Source of the DNA: Nipponacmea schrenckii
Lineage: Eukaryota > Mollusca > Gastropoda > Lottiidae
NCBI GenBank assembly: GCA_030562195.1
Contig: CM060199.1
Location: 15,582,338 to 15,646,337, forward strand
DNA: 64,000 nucleotides
Reading direction: 5' to 3'
Shown one piece after another: positions 35,197 to 48,230 of this stretch. Numbering within the stretch: the first letter of the stretch is position 1; the number at the start of each line of letters is the position of its first letter. The notes beneath the pieces were generated by a model. The model was not told the DNA's origin and searched no databases. It was given only the letters and a program-made list of their open reading frames with translations. A program made the translations under genes and the position numbers.

Positions 35197-36672
35197 ATGG
35201 AACATGCAAATATATATCAGTTTTGTGAAAGAAATATGTTTAACAACAAAATTGAAATGCAGATAACAACATTTTTAAAAATATGTGTGAAAACACTACA
35301 CTTTCTTGGAATAATGACAAATTTTCCTAAATAAGGCATCAAGATATTTTATCAAGATATGTTCTCTAATTTGGAATGATATTTAGCTGATATATGGTTT
35401 TGTTTCAATATAACATGAAAAGTGTCCTAAATATATGAATTAATAAACATTCTCTAATATGAAAATATATTAATGGTCATTACCTAAAATATGAAAATAG
35501 TTATAAATATTTCTTGAATTTATGAAATATGAAGGACAAAATAAGCAAACATTTCCTTAGATTAATAACCACAATTTCCAAAATAGTAAGTAACATATCT
35601 GAAGTATAATAACCACATTTATAATCAAAATATAACAAAGAAGAAAAGATTTCTTTACATAGAACATGTATAAGATAATGTAATATTAACAACAATATTA
35701 AAAATCTGGACCACAGTATGTAATTATATAAAAAAAAAAACATTGCTTTCTCATCATATTCTAAGCTCTTATATTATGATTCAAACATAGCTTTTACACA
35801 CACACATTTCCGAACATTCAAATTAAAAAATAAATTAAAAAAATACCTGAGACTTGAGACATTGTGATAGAATATTTTGGTTGGTCATATGATTTGAAAA
35901 TTTCATGGATGAGATTCCAATTGAAATAAACTATCTAACTAAAAAAACAGAAAAGAGACCAGATACAATGGTATAAAACTATCATTCAGATCACATAAAA
36001 TACATGAATCTTTTCAATACTTTTGGATATATTGAATTCAAATTGAACACAAAATGCATTATTTTATTGCCAGGATTTTTTAAACACCTTTAATATACCG
36101 GTATTCTAGATCTGCAATAAATCATGCAAAAATATTGTACATTTATCACAGTTTATGATGGTATTTGCCAACAGATCATAGTGTCACAAATCCAAGCAGA
36201 AAATGTGTGCCAAATATGAATGTTTTCAGCCATTTAGTGCAAATATGATTTAACTTATTATATTTACTTGCTGTTTTCAATGGTCTAACTTGAAAAGGAG
36301 CTATATCGTTATCATAGTTTAAAATATAATTTATAATTTACTTTTTAGTACTAAAATCTGTTTTAGTAAAAATAACCAGTATATCTTGAAACTTTCAGTT
36401 ATTTTCCAAGAATTTAGACAATTATAAAATAACAAAAATGAGAAACCCAAAAATAAGATTTTGTTGTCAGGAATATTCAGTTCCCAGGGATTTAAGTAGA
36501 ATGCTTTTAATATAAATCCAGCATTTGAAAATAGACTTGGCTTAAAAAATGACCAGATCAACTGACCAGAACAACTCTCATAATTGTCCCTAATAAAAGT
36601 TTGTAAATGAACAAAGGGTGGAATATCAAAGCAACATCACAGAACAATGCTTTTTCATATTTTTAACATTAG
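35197..36672. other. Spacer including the TMEM229B 3' untranslated region
   Basis: AT-rich; the right part is expected to be transcribed from the minus strand as TMEM229B 3' sequence. No gene or structured repeat was recognised. Confidence 0.4.
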
Positions 36673-37152
36673 TCAATTTTTCTTTATGTCTTTTTTCACA
36701 GTTATCTGTTCAGTAGGTGGACCTATATAAAGTCTTCTAGTATTTCTTATAATAACTTGTTCTAAAAATATACAACCAAAATACCAGAATGGAGCATATT
36801 CTAATGTCACTAGACCCATAAAATCACCATGAAATGGTGTATAATCCCATGGACAGGCATCGAAATATTTCAAAACAAAACCAGTGCTGAATTCCCACAT
36901 GTAGGCCCATATTACATAAACTAATGCTCTAATGTACACTGGAAAAGTGTCTTGTAATTTTAAATATAAATATTCTATCATTAATACTGATAATCCATAT
37001 ATTGGAAATGACCAGAGACTTGTAACCCCTGAAAATTTCCAATTCCAATTCACCACAAACTCCCAAAATGCAGTAAACGTAACTTCAGTTACATATCCAT
37101 GGATAGCATAGATGTAAAACCTTTCCAAACCAGTAAGAGGTACAATGTGCAT
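36673..37152 (-). CDS. TMEM229B: Transmembrane protein 229B
   Basis: A 159-residue protein in one coding exon, close to the vertebrate TMEM229B length. It begins MHIVPLTGLERFYIYAIHGY and holds the family signatures AFWEFVVNWNWKFSGVTSLW, IRALVYVIWAYMWEFSTGF, FDACPWDYTPFHGDFMGL and LEQVIIRNTRRLYIGPP. About four hydrophobic helices are visible (residues about 10-32, 42-60, 73-95, 114-135), so it is a small multipass membrane protein. Its biochemical role is not established; the fold is related to a putative permease-type family. A 3' splice site at 37186-37188 shows that a 5' untranslated exon lies upstream, possibly in the 38.8-kb palindrome. The start Met agrees with the family start. Confidence 0.93.
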   Translation of the reverse strand: MHIVPLTGLERFYIYAIHGYVTEVTFTAFWEFVVNWNWKFSGVTSLWSFPIYGLSVLMIEYLYLKLQDTFPVYIRALVYVIWAYMWEFSTGFVLKYFDACPWDYTPFHGDFMGLVTLEYAPFWYFGCIFLEQVIIRNTRRLYIGPPTEQITVKKDIKKN

Positions 37153-37185
37153 GATCTTGAAGTAAAACGTTTCTTATCTTTGATT

Positions 37186-38625
37186 CTGAAATGTAAAAAA
37201 TAAATATTAGAGATTAACATAATAAACTCTTCAGAAATATGTGCTAGGAAAATTTGTGCTTATTTCATTCTGTTGTGACTAGGCCTAATTGACTCACAAT
37301 CAGGTAAAATTCTAAGTGTGGAATATAGCTATCAGATTTTGTAAAGGTGAAAAATAAACAATTGCGTAGTAAATGTAGGCTGTGTGTGACTGTGCTGTGG
37401 TAATAAATTTAATCTGGCTAGGGCCTACTATCTGAGCTCCGAATTGAACTTTTTGCCAATTATAATTCTATGAAACAGGCCCATCAATTACATAAGGCCG
37501 AGAATCGCAAACTTAAGATTTTTTTTTCGATTATGAAATTGAAAATGACTATGCTATGTTGTTACCAATAAAGAAAATAATTAGATCTTTTATGAAATTT
37601 ATATTTCAGTCTGCAAATCTTGTCTATTTTCTTGAGAATTTTGGAAGTTTTCCAAAGTAAAAAAAAAAAAACAAATCTTTTATTTCTTGGAAGTCAATAA
37701 GGTTGATTTTCAATGAAATATCACCAAACCTTACATATATTTCTATGGAAACCAAAGATATTCTAAGACAAATATACTGCAATTGAAAATTTTAGTAAAT
37801 AAATTACATCCTGTAATCTAAGGGTATTAACATAAAATTGCAGCCACAATATAAACACTTTGGGTGTTTAGACAATACTCTTTTTAAATCGGAGCATGAA
37901 TGGCTTTCTGTAAACTACCTCAAAATTCTGACAAAATATTTCATATATATATAAAAACAAATTCGAAATTAATACCCCCAAACACAAAAAAATTTCAGCA
38001 CGTATTTAATCTCAAAAGCTGAAATAGAATTAGAAATCTTTAAATGCAAAACAAAAATTGTGAAGAAATAAGATTATATCTTAAATCATACCCCTAGTAT
38101 GAACTTCGGTTATAAATTAATATCAATTTATCATATAATTGTGTAAAAGTATTCTGATCTATCATTAAACCACAGGGCAAAAACTATTGTTTTGCAATTT
38201 TGTAAAAAATTACGAGAACCATTATATCATTTAACTCCGCTCAATACTTTTGGTATAATTGCTAAGCTTTTTATTCGTGCCTAAAACATTCTATACTGAA
38301 AAAAAAATGCATTACAAAACTGTCCCCTAACCATCACTCCCCCTCTTATTCCGCCTTTGGCGCGCTGGAGTATTGATGTATATATATAGGGTTAATAGTA
38401 AATATTGTTATAATGTTGTATCACACCAGACCTACCCATTTACTACTGTAGTACTGGGTACGCTTTAAATTAAATTATGTATATTATATATATGAATGCA
38501 TTTGTATTATATTTATTACTATATACCCCAGAATATTTTATTAAATTATTTGTGAAATGAAAGAAAAAATTCAATTCCACACTTGAAGCAGAAAAGAGTT
38601 GCAACAATGACAATGTAGGCCAATG
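37186..38625 (-). other. Probable 5' untranslated intron of TMEM229B
   Basis: The stretch begins at the acceptor just upstream of the TMEM229B coding exon. AT-rich, with no coding exon or repeat recognised. Confidence 0.4.
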
Positions 38626-39175
38626 GCGATAAGTATAAAATGCCAAACGCCCAAAAGCGCCGAAAGGCAGAAAGATAACAAAAACTACTGGTCGGATAAA
38701 CAAATTTGAATTTTCAGTGAAGGTAACGAGAATTGTAAAAAAAGGAGACATTTTATATGATTTACTTTCTTATCGACCCATCCATGATACATCCGTAATA
38801 ACTAACAAAAATTTGTCTTCACTTCTCAGTTCATTTTTAGTCAACAAATCTACCAGTGCTATTACCACCATCTTGATGTAGCGAAGGCAGAATCAAGGGA
38901 AATAACTTAAGCTAATACATAAAACCTTTTTTGGTGTTTCAATTTCAATGAAAATACAGTCAACATAGATCTATGCATAAGAAAAAACATAAACACAAAA
39001 CCACAGACATAATTTATTAAGAGAATATTCGATAAAAAAGTAAATCATATAAAACGTCTCCAATTTTTCATTTCTCGATACCTTCACCGAAAATTCCGTT
39101 TTGTTTATCCGACTAGTAGTTTTGATTATCCAGACGTCTTTCTGCTGTTGGGCGTTGGGCATTTTACACTTACCG
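38626..39175. repeat. Inverted duplication with about 150-bp arms around a promoter-like centre
   Basis: The arms at about 38626-38778 and 39029-39175 are imperfect inverted copies (shared blocks AAGTAAATCATATAAAA, GTTTATCCGAC, TCGATA). The roughly 250-bp centre contains, on the minus strand, CAAGATGGTGG (a YY1-type start-site motif near 38867-38877). In the left arm it has GATAAGAAA followed by GTAAAT, a plausible 5' splice site. It could be an old fold-back transposon or an inverted duplication of a first exon. No target duplication was found. Confidence 0.6.
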
Positions 39176-40118
39176 GCTAGTGTGGTGAGTCAATCAGTAC
39201 TTAGATTTTTCCCTCATTGCTTGCGCAAGTGCCAATCCAATTGTATGTACTAATAAAAAGTCCAGCCTCTTTTCCAAATCAACTAACTTACATAAATCCA
39301 GAGTTGTTGGTTAATCAGAAAACTTTCTTTGTATGCAGAAGATTAGAATATTGTCGTCTGTTTAGATTTCTAAAGAAGGGAACTAACTCTTTAAATAAAA
39401 TAATCATTCGAACTACATCGTCTTTTCCATGATTTGACGTATTCGTTGAGCTTATAATGCAAGTCATATCTCTATGATTCCACTACAAACGTCAAAAATG
39501 TGTATATATATTGTATATTGTTTCTAAATTCTGTGGAAATTCCTAACAAATTAAGTAATAGAAGCTATTTACAATTAAATTTGAGAAAGGGAGAGTGACT
39601 GAACTTAGTATAATGTTGTATGATAGGAAATTACTTGGTATTTGCTAAAATCAAATTATTTCATGAAACATGGTTTTCATTCTTAGAATCTTGAGCAATA
39701 AAGTACTTGTATAATAGTACAGTATACAAAGTTTTTCTGTTTATATTCCACAAAAAAGGGAAAATAGAAACCTCATATAAGATCTGTTAGGTTTTAAATC
39801 TAGAAATATACAAACAGCCAACCTTGCTCCAGTAATTAACCATTTTGACTTTGACCAAAATGTCACCCTTACACAAATTTATTAAATTGGTGATTTTAGA
39901 TTATTTACAGTCAAGCTTGGAATAGAAGATACTGAAACTACCCATAAGTGCAATTATGGCATAAACAAGTTTTCAAGTGGTCACCCACAATATGCAATCC
40001 AAAATATAAAAATTCAGTATTAGCTTATTTATTATGTAAGCCTATCCTTTTATGTTTCCCAAAAATATAGGCATATATCCCTTGAACATAATGAATACAT
40101 GTTATGATGGAACTATAT
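39176..40118. other. Intergenic spacer with EAPP 3' sequence
   Basis: Lies between the palindrome and the EAPP stop codon. No gene was recognised; the 71-codon open frame at 39217 is not supported. Confidence 0.4.
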
Positions 40119-43100
40119 TTATGAATAACTTGACAATACATTGAAAAAATAATAAATTTCATCTTTATCATAAACAGCTACAACAGTTTGACATTCTGAA
40201 CACTTTACTGGGTTATATAATTCATTTTCTGCTTCCACATTTCTACTTTCATTTTCATTTCCTTTCTTTTTCTTTCGATTCCTTTTTTTACCCTGTTCTT
40301 TAGGATATTTCAAAGTTTCTGAATAGTTTATATCACAATTGGTAACAAACATGGCTCTGTATTGATTTGCATAGGTATCATGCCTGCGAAAAAAAAAAAA
40401 ACCCAATTTATGACCATTTTAACTAAAAAAAACTACATTCATAAATTCAAGAATTCATATACATGTATGATGCTACTAAATTGATAAAACATATTTTGAG
40501 ACTAAGATCAATTTGGAAGCTGAGGTCAGCTTAGGTTTACTGATGGTTCAAATCACATCTTGCTAATCTTGACCCATGTAAAAATGTATTATCAATTTTA
40601 AGAAATTGACCGCCTCCATACAACCCTGATAAATTGAATGTTTGCAGATTCAACCATATAGCATTTTAATTGAAATATACAAACAAATCCAATCCACTAA
40701 AAGACATGTTGATGAACAGTTATCAAAAATTCACTTACTCAGTCAGTTAGTAGGTTGAAGTCCCCTCTTAATTCCCCTAAATACCCAAACATAATTTCAA
40801 TTGCAAATCAGTGATAAATGGCACCTTTCAGACACCACTTACAAACTTATGCTCACCTTTGACAATCTCTACATAATGTAGTCATACAAGCAGGGCAATT
40901 TAATACAGCATCAGTTTTAGGTAGGTTAGTCTTATTATTAGAGGACTTAGGCTGATATTCTTTGCGTTGCTTATCAACCCACTTCTGATCCTCGTCATCC
41001 ATATCTGGATCATATAATAAATCATCATTTGATACTACAGGATGTGTACTCTTCTTTCCCTTGGAGCTGGTACTCTCTGAAATATTCAGTTAAATGTAGA
41101 CATGGAATGTATGTATGTATGGTTTTCAACATACAACTTCTATGTTAATTACATTTTAAAAAGGCGATTTAGTGTTCTGATGCCACATCAAGTACTTTTG
41201 AAAGTTGGCTAAGTGTTTACTATCAACCGAACAACTAAAGATAACAAAAGGAACCCAATACTTTAAATACTGTTTTAAATACAAACCTTTTTCTTCTTCC
41301 TCGTCAGAATCAAAATAAATATCATCATAGAACTGTTGTATATCTGATTTATTACTACTTTCATTTTCCTTGGATGGTTCTCCTGATCTCTGACTTTCAT
41401 CTACAAAATCAACATAAACAATAAGAAAAAATGTCCGGATAGGCTCAAGGATATGTCCAATTATGTTGAGAGATGAAGACAGTCAACTGTGCTCTCAGGT
41501 AAAACAAGTCAGACCCACATTGTGTTCATTTCCTATTCATTTACTTGTAATTTAACTCATAACTTGTATTGATTGTAGTACAGTGAAACCCTTCTAAACC
41601 GGCAGGCTGTCGGACCGGTAATAATGCCGTTTTGAGGAGTTACCCTTTTTTAACTGTGGCAGTGGTAATATACAAAAGCTAAATTAATTTGATTAGTGAT
41701 TAATTAGCATGTGTCGTGTCTTTTATGCTGTCAAAGATTGACTTCAATTAGGCAGCAGTTTACCAAGGATTGTTTGATTTGTTTCCTATGTATTATATAG
41801 TGATTCGGTCCAGGGCTTTTCAAATATGCCAATTTACAGAGGATGCGGTTTTGAGGGGTTTCACTATGCAAGCAAACATGAGATTCCAAATTTAAAAAAT
41901 GAAACAGAAAAGCTGAAATTTATCAAGTTTATTCAAGTTTCCTTTATAATATTTAAGAAAATATAATCTAAAGAAGCACAGGATATATAGATATACTATT
42001 TATTACTCAAAATCGTAGACAAAAGGGGTTTCGCTATGCTACACATACCCTTCCATCTACTTTGGGTCTAAGGCGAAGACAATCGCAATTCTGTCTACAC
42101 TGTGTAGACAAGATTTATGGTAAAATTGTGAGCATACAGTGCGTTGAAATCAGCCAATTGCTCATTTTACATATAGAACAACATATCCACACTAAAGTCT
42201 ATTAAGGTCAACACCTAATTACGTTCAGTTATCGAAAACTTTAGGCCGATCGGCAAGGAGGTCGAAAATAAAATCATATGACATATCTGCCATTTTTTGG
42301 ACAACTTGATTTGATTGGCTGTCAAAGCAGGTCATGCGTTCAAATTTGGACACAACGATAGCCATACCAAAAATAGAAATATTAGTTATTATAGTCTAAT
42401 GATTGATTTAAACCTTGAAACTTATTAATTAAATTGAATATTAGTATAAATTTATGATAAATTCCATCTTCAACATGATTTATGTATATGTAGTTATTCC
42501 ACTAATAGTGACTCTTGTCGGGAATGGTTGCGTGAATGATTTTAAAAATTTCAAAATGGGTTAATTTAACAATTTATCGCTAAAAACAGAAAAATTGCAC
42601 CGGTAACTACATTAAATGCTAGTTTTGTTTTAGTGCTTTATATACCAATAATGCGTATTTTCAAGCCTTACAATGGTTTCAAAAATTGCTATTATCTTAC
42701 AAGAGAAAGTCATCATGGACTCTGAAACGCCTATTTCTATATCTCTTATAAACAGTAAAATATAGGCCTAATCTCATTAAATATCTTTACTATATAATAC
42801 TCACCTTCATTTGAGGATAATCTTTTATTTTCTAAAGCTTCAATAGTCTCCTGCAATTCTTTATTCATTTCTGCCTCAAAATCATCCTCACTTGATGAAT
42901 TTGATCTTTTATTTTGAGTCTTTTTGTACAGTTTTCTTTTTTGTTCTGGAGTGCCATGTAATATAATATCAATTTCATCTTCTGAGCTTTAAATAAAATT
43001 TTAAAAAAACATTACTCTCACTTTCAAAAAAAAGACTCTTTCAAATGGTGAAAAATATGCAAAATTCAATATTGCACATCATAATTGAATAGCCTGGTTG

Positions 43101-43276
43101 CGAAAGTATCACAATTAGCCATAGTAAAGATACTTAGCAGTTTGTTTTGATATTTTTACTTTTCTTCACTACATTCTTTCAGAAAAAAACTAATTTTTTG
43201 CTAACCTTTCCGCACTTATATCCTCGTCACTGTAATCTTCACCAAAATCTGGATCCAAAGTTTTAAAAAGATCCAT
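40119..43276 (-). CDS. EAPP: E2F-associated phosphoprotein (EAPP)
   Basis: EAPP is a nuclear acidic phosphoprotein that binds activating E2F factors and modulates their target genes. Five exons with matching phases: 43276-43206, 42986-42805, 41400-41287, 41076-40857, 40383-40119, giving 283 aa, about the size of the human protein. The N-terminus is acidic and Ser-rich (LDPDFGEDYSDEDISAE, RSNSSSEDDFEAEMNKELQE). The conserved C-terminal half has DMDDEDQKWVDKQRKEY, DAVLNCPACMTTLCRDCQRH, YANQYRAMFVTNCDINY, a basic patch KKRNRKKKKG, and a closing CSECQTVVAVYDKDEIYYFF. The CPAC..CRDC and CSEC pairs probably bind zinc. A small MITE lies in one intron. No defect seen. Confidence 0.95.
41579..41866. 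mobile_element. Small MITE with CAGTGAAACCC-type ends
   Basis: About 288 bp in an EAPP intron. It begins CAGTGAAACCCTTCTAAACC after TA and ends with the inverted counterpart GGTTTTGAGGGGTTTCACTA. The ends resemble Tc1/mariner/pogo-type TIRs. One terminal base differs, so the right TA boundary is uncertain. No coding capacity. Confidence 0.7.
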
Positions 43277-45839
43277 TTTATGACATGTATTTGTTAGAAA
43301 TCGTTTAAAAACGTTTACAATTTTGTATGGAGGCTGACATCTTTGTAAGGGGAATAACTCTGGGGATATTTTTCATTAGGGCGACCGAGCAATTAGTTAT
43401 AAGGTTCCTCTGATCAATCTAAATTCAAGCCGAATCTTATCAGTCGGCAAATGTAGGTCTTAGGAGTTACATCTTGTTCAGAATTACTCATATCTAAGAG
43501 CGTAAAATTGAACACCATTGTCCCATATAAAATCTAAATTTGAAGTCGAATTTTCTATTTCAATTAATGTTGATTTAGTTGTTAGCAGACACGAATAAAC
43601 CATTATAGTTCGAGATATATTTTGGATTAGTGATTAGGATGGTTGAAAGGTAACAATATGCCATTCAACCAACACTGGTACAGATTTAATGACTCAAGGT
43701 TAACATGTTAAAATGAGAATACACAGTCCTAACATAAAAACCAGAAAAATTATAACGTTTGCTATCACTCTTACTGTGGATTATGTCCCCTTGACCGCGA
43801 ATCCGCTGAAAGAGGAACAGTTTAAGGTAACAGTCGGCAATAGGTTGGTTATAACACGATATTTTAAAACATATTTCAGAAAAATGATCCGGCAAATGGT
43901 ATCTTATAAGAAAGATTATATAGAACACATATTCGAAACAATTGCTGAAGCAAATAAAAATCGCAAAAAAATAAAACTGGCGCAATAGAATGTCACAGAG
44001 ACCTCCGATGTGTTTCCGAAGAAGACTATCAGCCGAAACATTTTTTTTTAAATAATAACTTTAAATTTTTTTTTAAAAGAGGTAAAATAATTATTATTGT
44101 TGATATTTTTTGGAGACAAGCGTGATAACGTATATGTTAACATGTTAACATGCCAAGCTTTATATTTCAATCATGAAGCCATTCTTGATATTCAAAAATT
44201 TCATGTCCATGCAAATGTCTTTGTTTCCATGAAATAAGAGGGTTGCTGATTTTACATTTGCCAAAAATCACTCTCATGAAATTTCCCGTGAAAATATCCC
44301 ATATTTCGGATTGAATATCTCTTTCTGTAAAATATCCAAATAACAATATTTACACTTGTTAGCATTTTCATCAGTCCATAGAAAATATATATTTATACAT
44401 TAAGTAGCGGAGTATTTTAGATTTGATTTTTCTATTTATACAAAAGTAATTTGCAAACTGCGATTGATTGATTTTTGCTCAATTAATGAAACCATAAAAC
44501 CCAAATTTGGATAATTTTAAATAAACAACAATACCGTAGTTAATTTTATAACATCTTAACTATCGTAGTCAAAACCTTTTAGATTCGTTGTACTTTTGGG
44601 GAGTTGTCCATATTGTGCGGATTTAAGCGTAACAAACGCCCAATTATTGCACAACTACAAATTCTAAAGGTTTCCTTTACAAATACTGAGTCATAATAAG
44701 GCCCAACACCAAAACTAGTTTAAGCTGCCAACTTAACTTTGGTTTAGAATTAACCGTTTTCAAACGAAATGAGATTGACTTAGTAGATACATAAATGAAA
44801 GCAGCATCTATTAAAAGTATTTTCAGGTATAATATACGATGTTTTTGCATAGCCAACTGTTTCTTCAATTATGGACAAAAATGAGATGGCGAAAGGATTA
44901 TAAAATCTACAACCCTAAATTGATTAAAGCTAAATTCTAGGAATGATATAATTAATCCTCGTTCGTAGACTTTTTGAAGTTCGAATTTTCTTAACGCGTT
45001 GCATCACAATTGTTAGAACTATGATAGAATCTTTAGATGTGACAAGTGAAGGCTATCGGTATATTACTGTATGGAAATAGAGGAATCATGAAATAAATTC
45101 CACTTGGCAACCAGATCAGGTCGGTAACAACTTCGACCTTACACGCCATTCCACCATTCATATTCACTTGAGAAGTAAAGCTCTAGCTCAAAGACGTCAA
45201 AATTTGACAGATATCATAAAGGACCTTTTGTGTGCGATTTTCCCTTTTTAAAGTTTCTTGGCGTGACGCGCATACAGAAGAAATTGTTATTAGCACATGT
45301 TTAATTGTACTTGATAGGGGTGAACTTATTGACATTTCCTATGAATAATTCTAAGACAGACCATATTGAGACCATATTGCTGGAACGTTCCTTCGTATAC
45401 CATCATTAGAAACAAAATTGTAATGAGACGTATGCTTCACCTTAGGGCACCAATCTGGAATTTTGACCTTCTGAGGTATTTCAATTAATTTCTGCTTCTC
45501 TATGAGTTCAAAAGATCAAAGTAGGTGAAACGGAGATATGCACGTGTATATATAAAACGTCAAGTTAATTGTGTAATTGTTTGCAATAAGTGAATTAATA
45601 TTTGATAGTGTTTGCACCAGTTCTGCAGTCAAAAATAACAATTAAAATATTCAAAGAAAACAATATAAGATATGAGCGGATATTCATAGGGAAAGATTAT
45701 GAAAAAAATATTTCAAGATTCGTTTCGATCTAGAGAAACGAAATTGGACAGGATATTATTTTTGCACTCTGCCAAAACTCTAAAAGACTCTAGGAAAAAC
45801 ACAATATAATAACTCTAATAATTCTACTGTTTAAACATA
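43277..45839. other. Intergenic region upstream of EAPP
   Basis: It holds the EAPP promoter in its first few hundred bases; no clear motif cluster stands out. A 91-codon open frame on the plus strand (43713-43988) has no recognisable family. Nothing else is supported. Confidence 0.35.
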
Positions 45840-46156
45840 TCTTAGTGAGTCCAAAGGTCAACTTAGAAGAGTGAACATGCGACATAGTAACTAAGTACAT
45901 GTAGCTAAATAAATCGACTGAGAAATTCAAAAATTCGGCTTAGAAACTCGAAAAAGCCACTTAATGGGTAAAACTGCCGACTTCATAACTCCAAAAGTCG
46001 ACGTAGTAGCCTAATTAAAAAAAAGACCTCTTAGAAACTCTAAAAGTCAACTTAGTGACTACAAAGTATATTCGTTTGAAAAACTGAAGAAGTCGACTAG
46101 AATCTGACAAAAGAACCATACCAATCGACTTGGTGGCCGAAATATCGGACTTAAAA
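45840..46156. repeat. Diverged minisatellite, GTCGACTTAG type
   Basis: About ten loose units of roughly 30 bp share AAGTCGACTTAG followed by AAACTCnAAAA. It runs directly into the hairpin at 46157. Confidence 0.5.
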
Positions 46157-46284
46157 CGTGTAAATTCAACTAAGCAACTCGGACTTGCTCTTCTCTCTTA
46201 CTGTGAATGATAGAGCCTATAAAGAAAGTAATATTCACAGTAAAGGAGAAGAGCATGTCCGAGATGCTTAGATGAATTTACACG
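46157..46284. repeat. 52-bp-arm hairpin
   Basis: The arms 46157-46208 and 46233-46284 pair over 52 bp with about five mismatches (CGTGTAAATTCA, CTCGGAC, GCTCTTCTC and ACTGTGAAT blocks), with a 24-bp loop. Length and mismatch pattern suit a miniature element or a small-RNA hairpin precursor. Strand of any transcript unknown. Confidence 0.8.
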
Positions 46285-46979
46285 CTCAACATTATTGTTG
46301 AATTCAGAATCTACGCCAATATTGAAAAAAAGGTGAAAATCTCGCCAAAGTAGAATGTAATATAGAAATAACATAGATAATAAGATATATTGTATCGGCC
46401 AAAAACAATTGTTACAACTTTCTTACAGACAAAACACGTCGCTGACAAGTTTACTAGGCGCCATGTCTCAAACTTTACCAAATATTCTGATATTGATACA
46501 GCCCGCCACAGACTCCATTTTCATGTTCCATTGTTAACAAGCGTAACATAAACCCATTGCCGAAAAGATGGCTAAATGAATTTAATTTGTAGAAAAATTC
46601 AACAGGAAAGAAGAAATGCCAAAAAATAATGAGAAAATCAGCCATGCGTAGAAAAATAGAAATCCTATACCCGAATGAAGAATGGGTGTAGAGAAGATGT
46701 TATCATAGAAATATCAGAAAATTGTCAAAATATACAAAAATAAGCTATGTATATATACCCTTCGATAAGTTGTATAAATGGCAAGGGTTGCCAAAATATA
46801 TCAACTTTTTCTTGTAACTTGGTTTGGATTTAAAAAATCGAAGAAGCTTAAATAAAAGTCCCGAGGAATATAAACAGTAATTATATCACGGTTCATACTA
46901 AAAGTGATGCTCACAATCTGAAATAAAATGGTTCCACAAAAGAGTGTTTATTGTTGTGTATGTGTATTACTTTGAATCA

Positions 46980-48230
46980 ATCCGTTGTTAGTTACAGTAA
47001 CGTTCACTGTAGGTAACAGACAGAGGTATTTATAGTAAATTTATATTAGACAGTGATGTTTAAAATATTCTAAAGAGGTTCACCGTAATAGGCAGTGGTA
47101 TTTATAGTATTAGAGATGCTTCCTCAGTACATGTATAAGACAGTGATGTTTAAACATTCTAAAAGGTTCAATGTAACAGGCAGTGGTATTTATAGTATAT
47201 TAGTGATGCTTCCTCGTCGGTATAAGACAGTGCTGTTTAAAATATTCTAGAGATGTTCACTGTAACAGACAGTGATGTTTATAGTTTAGTAGATAGGTTT
47301 AGTGAGCGTAACAGTCAGTGCTGTATACTTTATTAGAGTGTATATAATTCATTAGAGATCTTTACTGTCCGCCGTCACAGTGATGTTTTTTATTCTACAT
47401 GTTTACTGCAAGTAACAGGTAGTAACACTGTATTAACATACAGTTTACAGATACAATAAGAGGGGTTTACTGTAAATAATTGACAGCAATTTTTATAGTT
47501 AATAATAGTTCAATAAAAAGTTAGAGTTTATAGTTCATTCTGAATAAACTACAGTGGTGTTTATTCACTATTAGATATATTCACTCACTGTGAATTTTAC
47601 AGTTCTGTTTATAAATTTATTATAAATAATAGACAGTGATGTTTATAGTTTATAAGAGAGGCTCACTGTAATAATAGTCAGTAATGTTTATAGATTACTA
47701 GAGTATTAGGCAGTGATGTTTTTAGTTTAGAAGAGAGATTCACTTTGTTTTTCAATTTGTTTTACAGCTTCAGACATTGGTGTTTGTATATTATTATAGG
47801 TTCACTATGAGTAATACACATTGATATGTTTATACTCATTAAGAGAGTATCACTGTATGTCATTGATTAATGATTATATTTCAAGAGAGGATCACTTTAG
47901 AGTAAAATATAAGGTGTTTTTTTTCACAGGTTTACCGTTGTTTGGTGGTTTATAATTTATATGAGAGGATCACATCAAATACTTATATTTATAGTTTATT
48001 AGAGTTGTTCATAGTATAATCCTTGAACAACATTTAGAAGTATCACTGCTCATTAAAGGACAACAATTTTTAATGTTCATAGTAAGTAATAGACAGTAAT
48101 GTTTTATATCTTATTAGGATTCACTATGAATAATGCTTGTTCAGTGCAATTACATAAGGAAGTGATGTTTATAGTTTATAAGAGAGGTTCACTGTGGGTA
48201 GTGTTAATTAGGTTCACTGTGTGGTTTCAG
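46980..48230. repeat. Diverged minisatellite of about 55-70 bp units
   Basis: Some 15-20 imperfect units share AGACAGTGATGTTTATAGTTTA, broken by AGAGAGGTTCACTGTAA. Unit length drifts, indicating an old array. There is no consistent reading frame. Confidence 0.8.

Noticed and set aside
38470..38751. 93-codon hydrophobic minus-strand frame
   Set aside because: It overlaps the left arm of the inverted repeat; the matching arm does not keep the frame open, so it is not under coding constraint.
42092..42110. 19-bp perfect palindrome TGTCTACACTGTGTAGACA in an EAPP intron
   Set aside because: A single short palindrome in several tens of kilobases of repeat-rich DNA is weak evidence, and no partner site was found.
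43713..43988. 91-codon open frame divergent from EAPP
   Set aside because: It has an ATG and a mixed composition, but no recognisable family and no splice or promoter support. The other strand is equally open across the same bases, which argues for chance.
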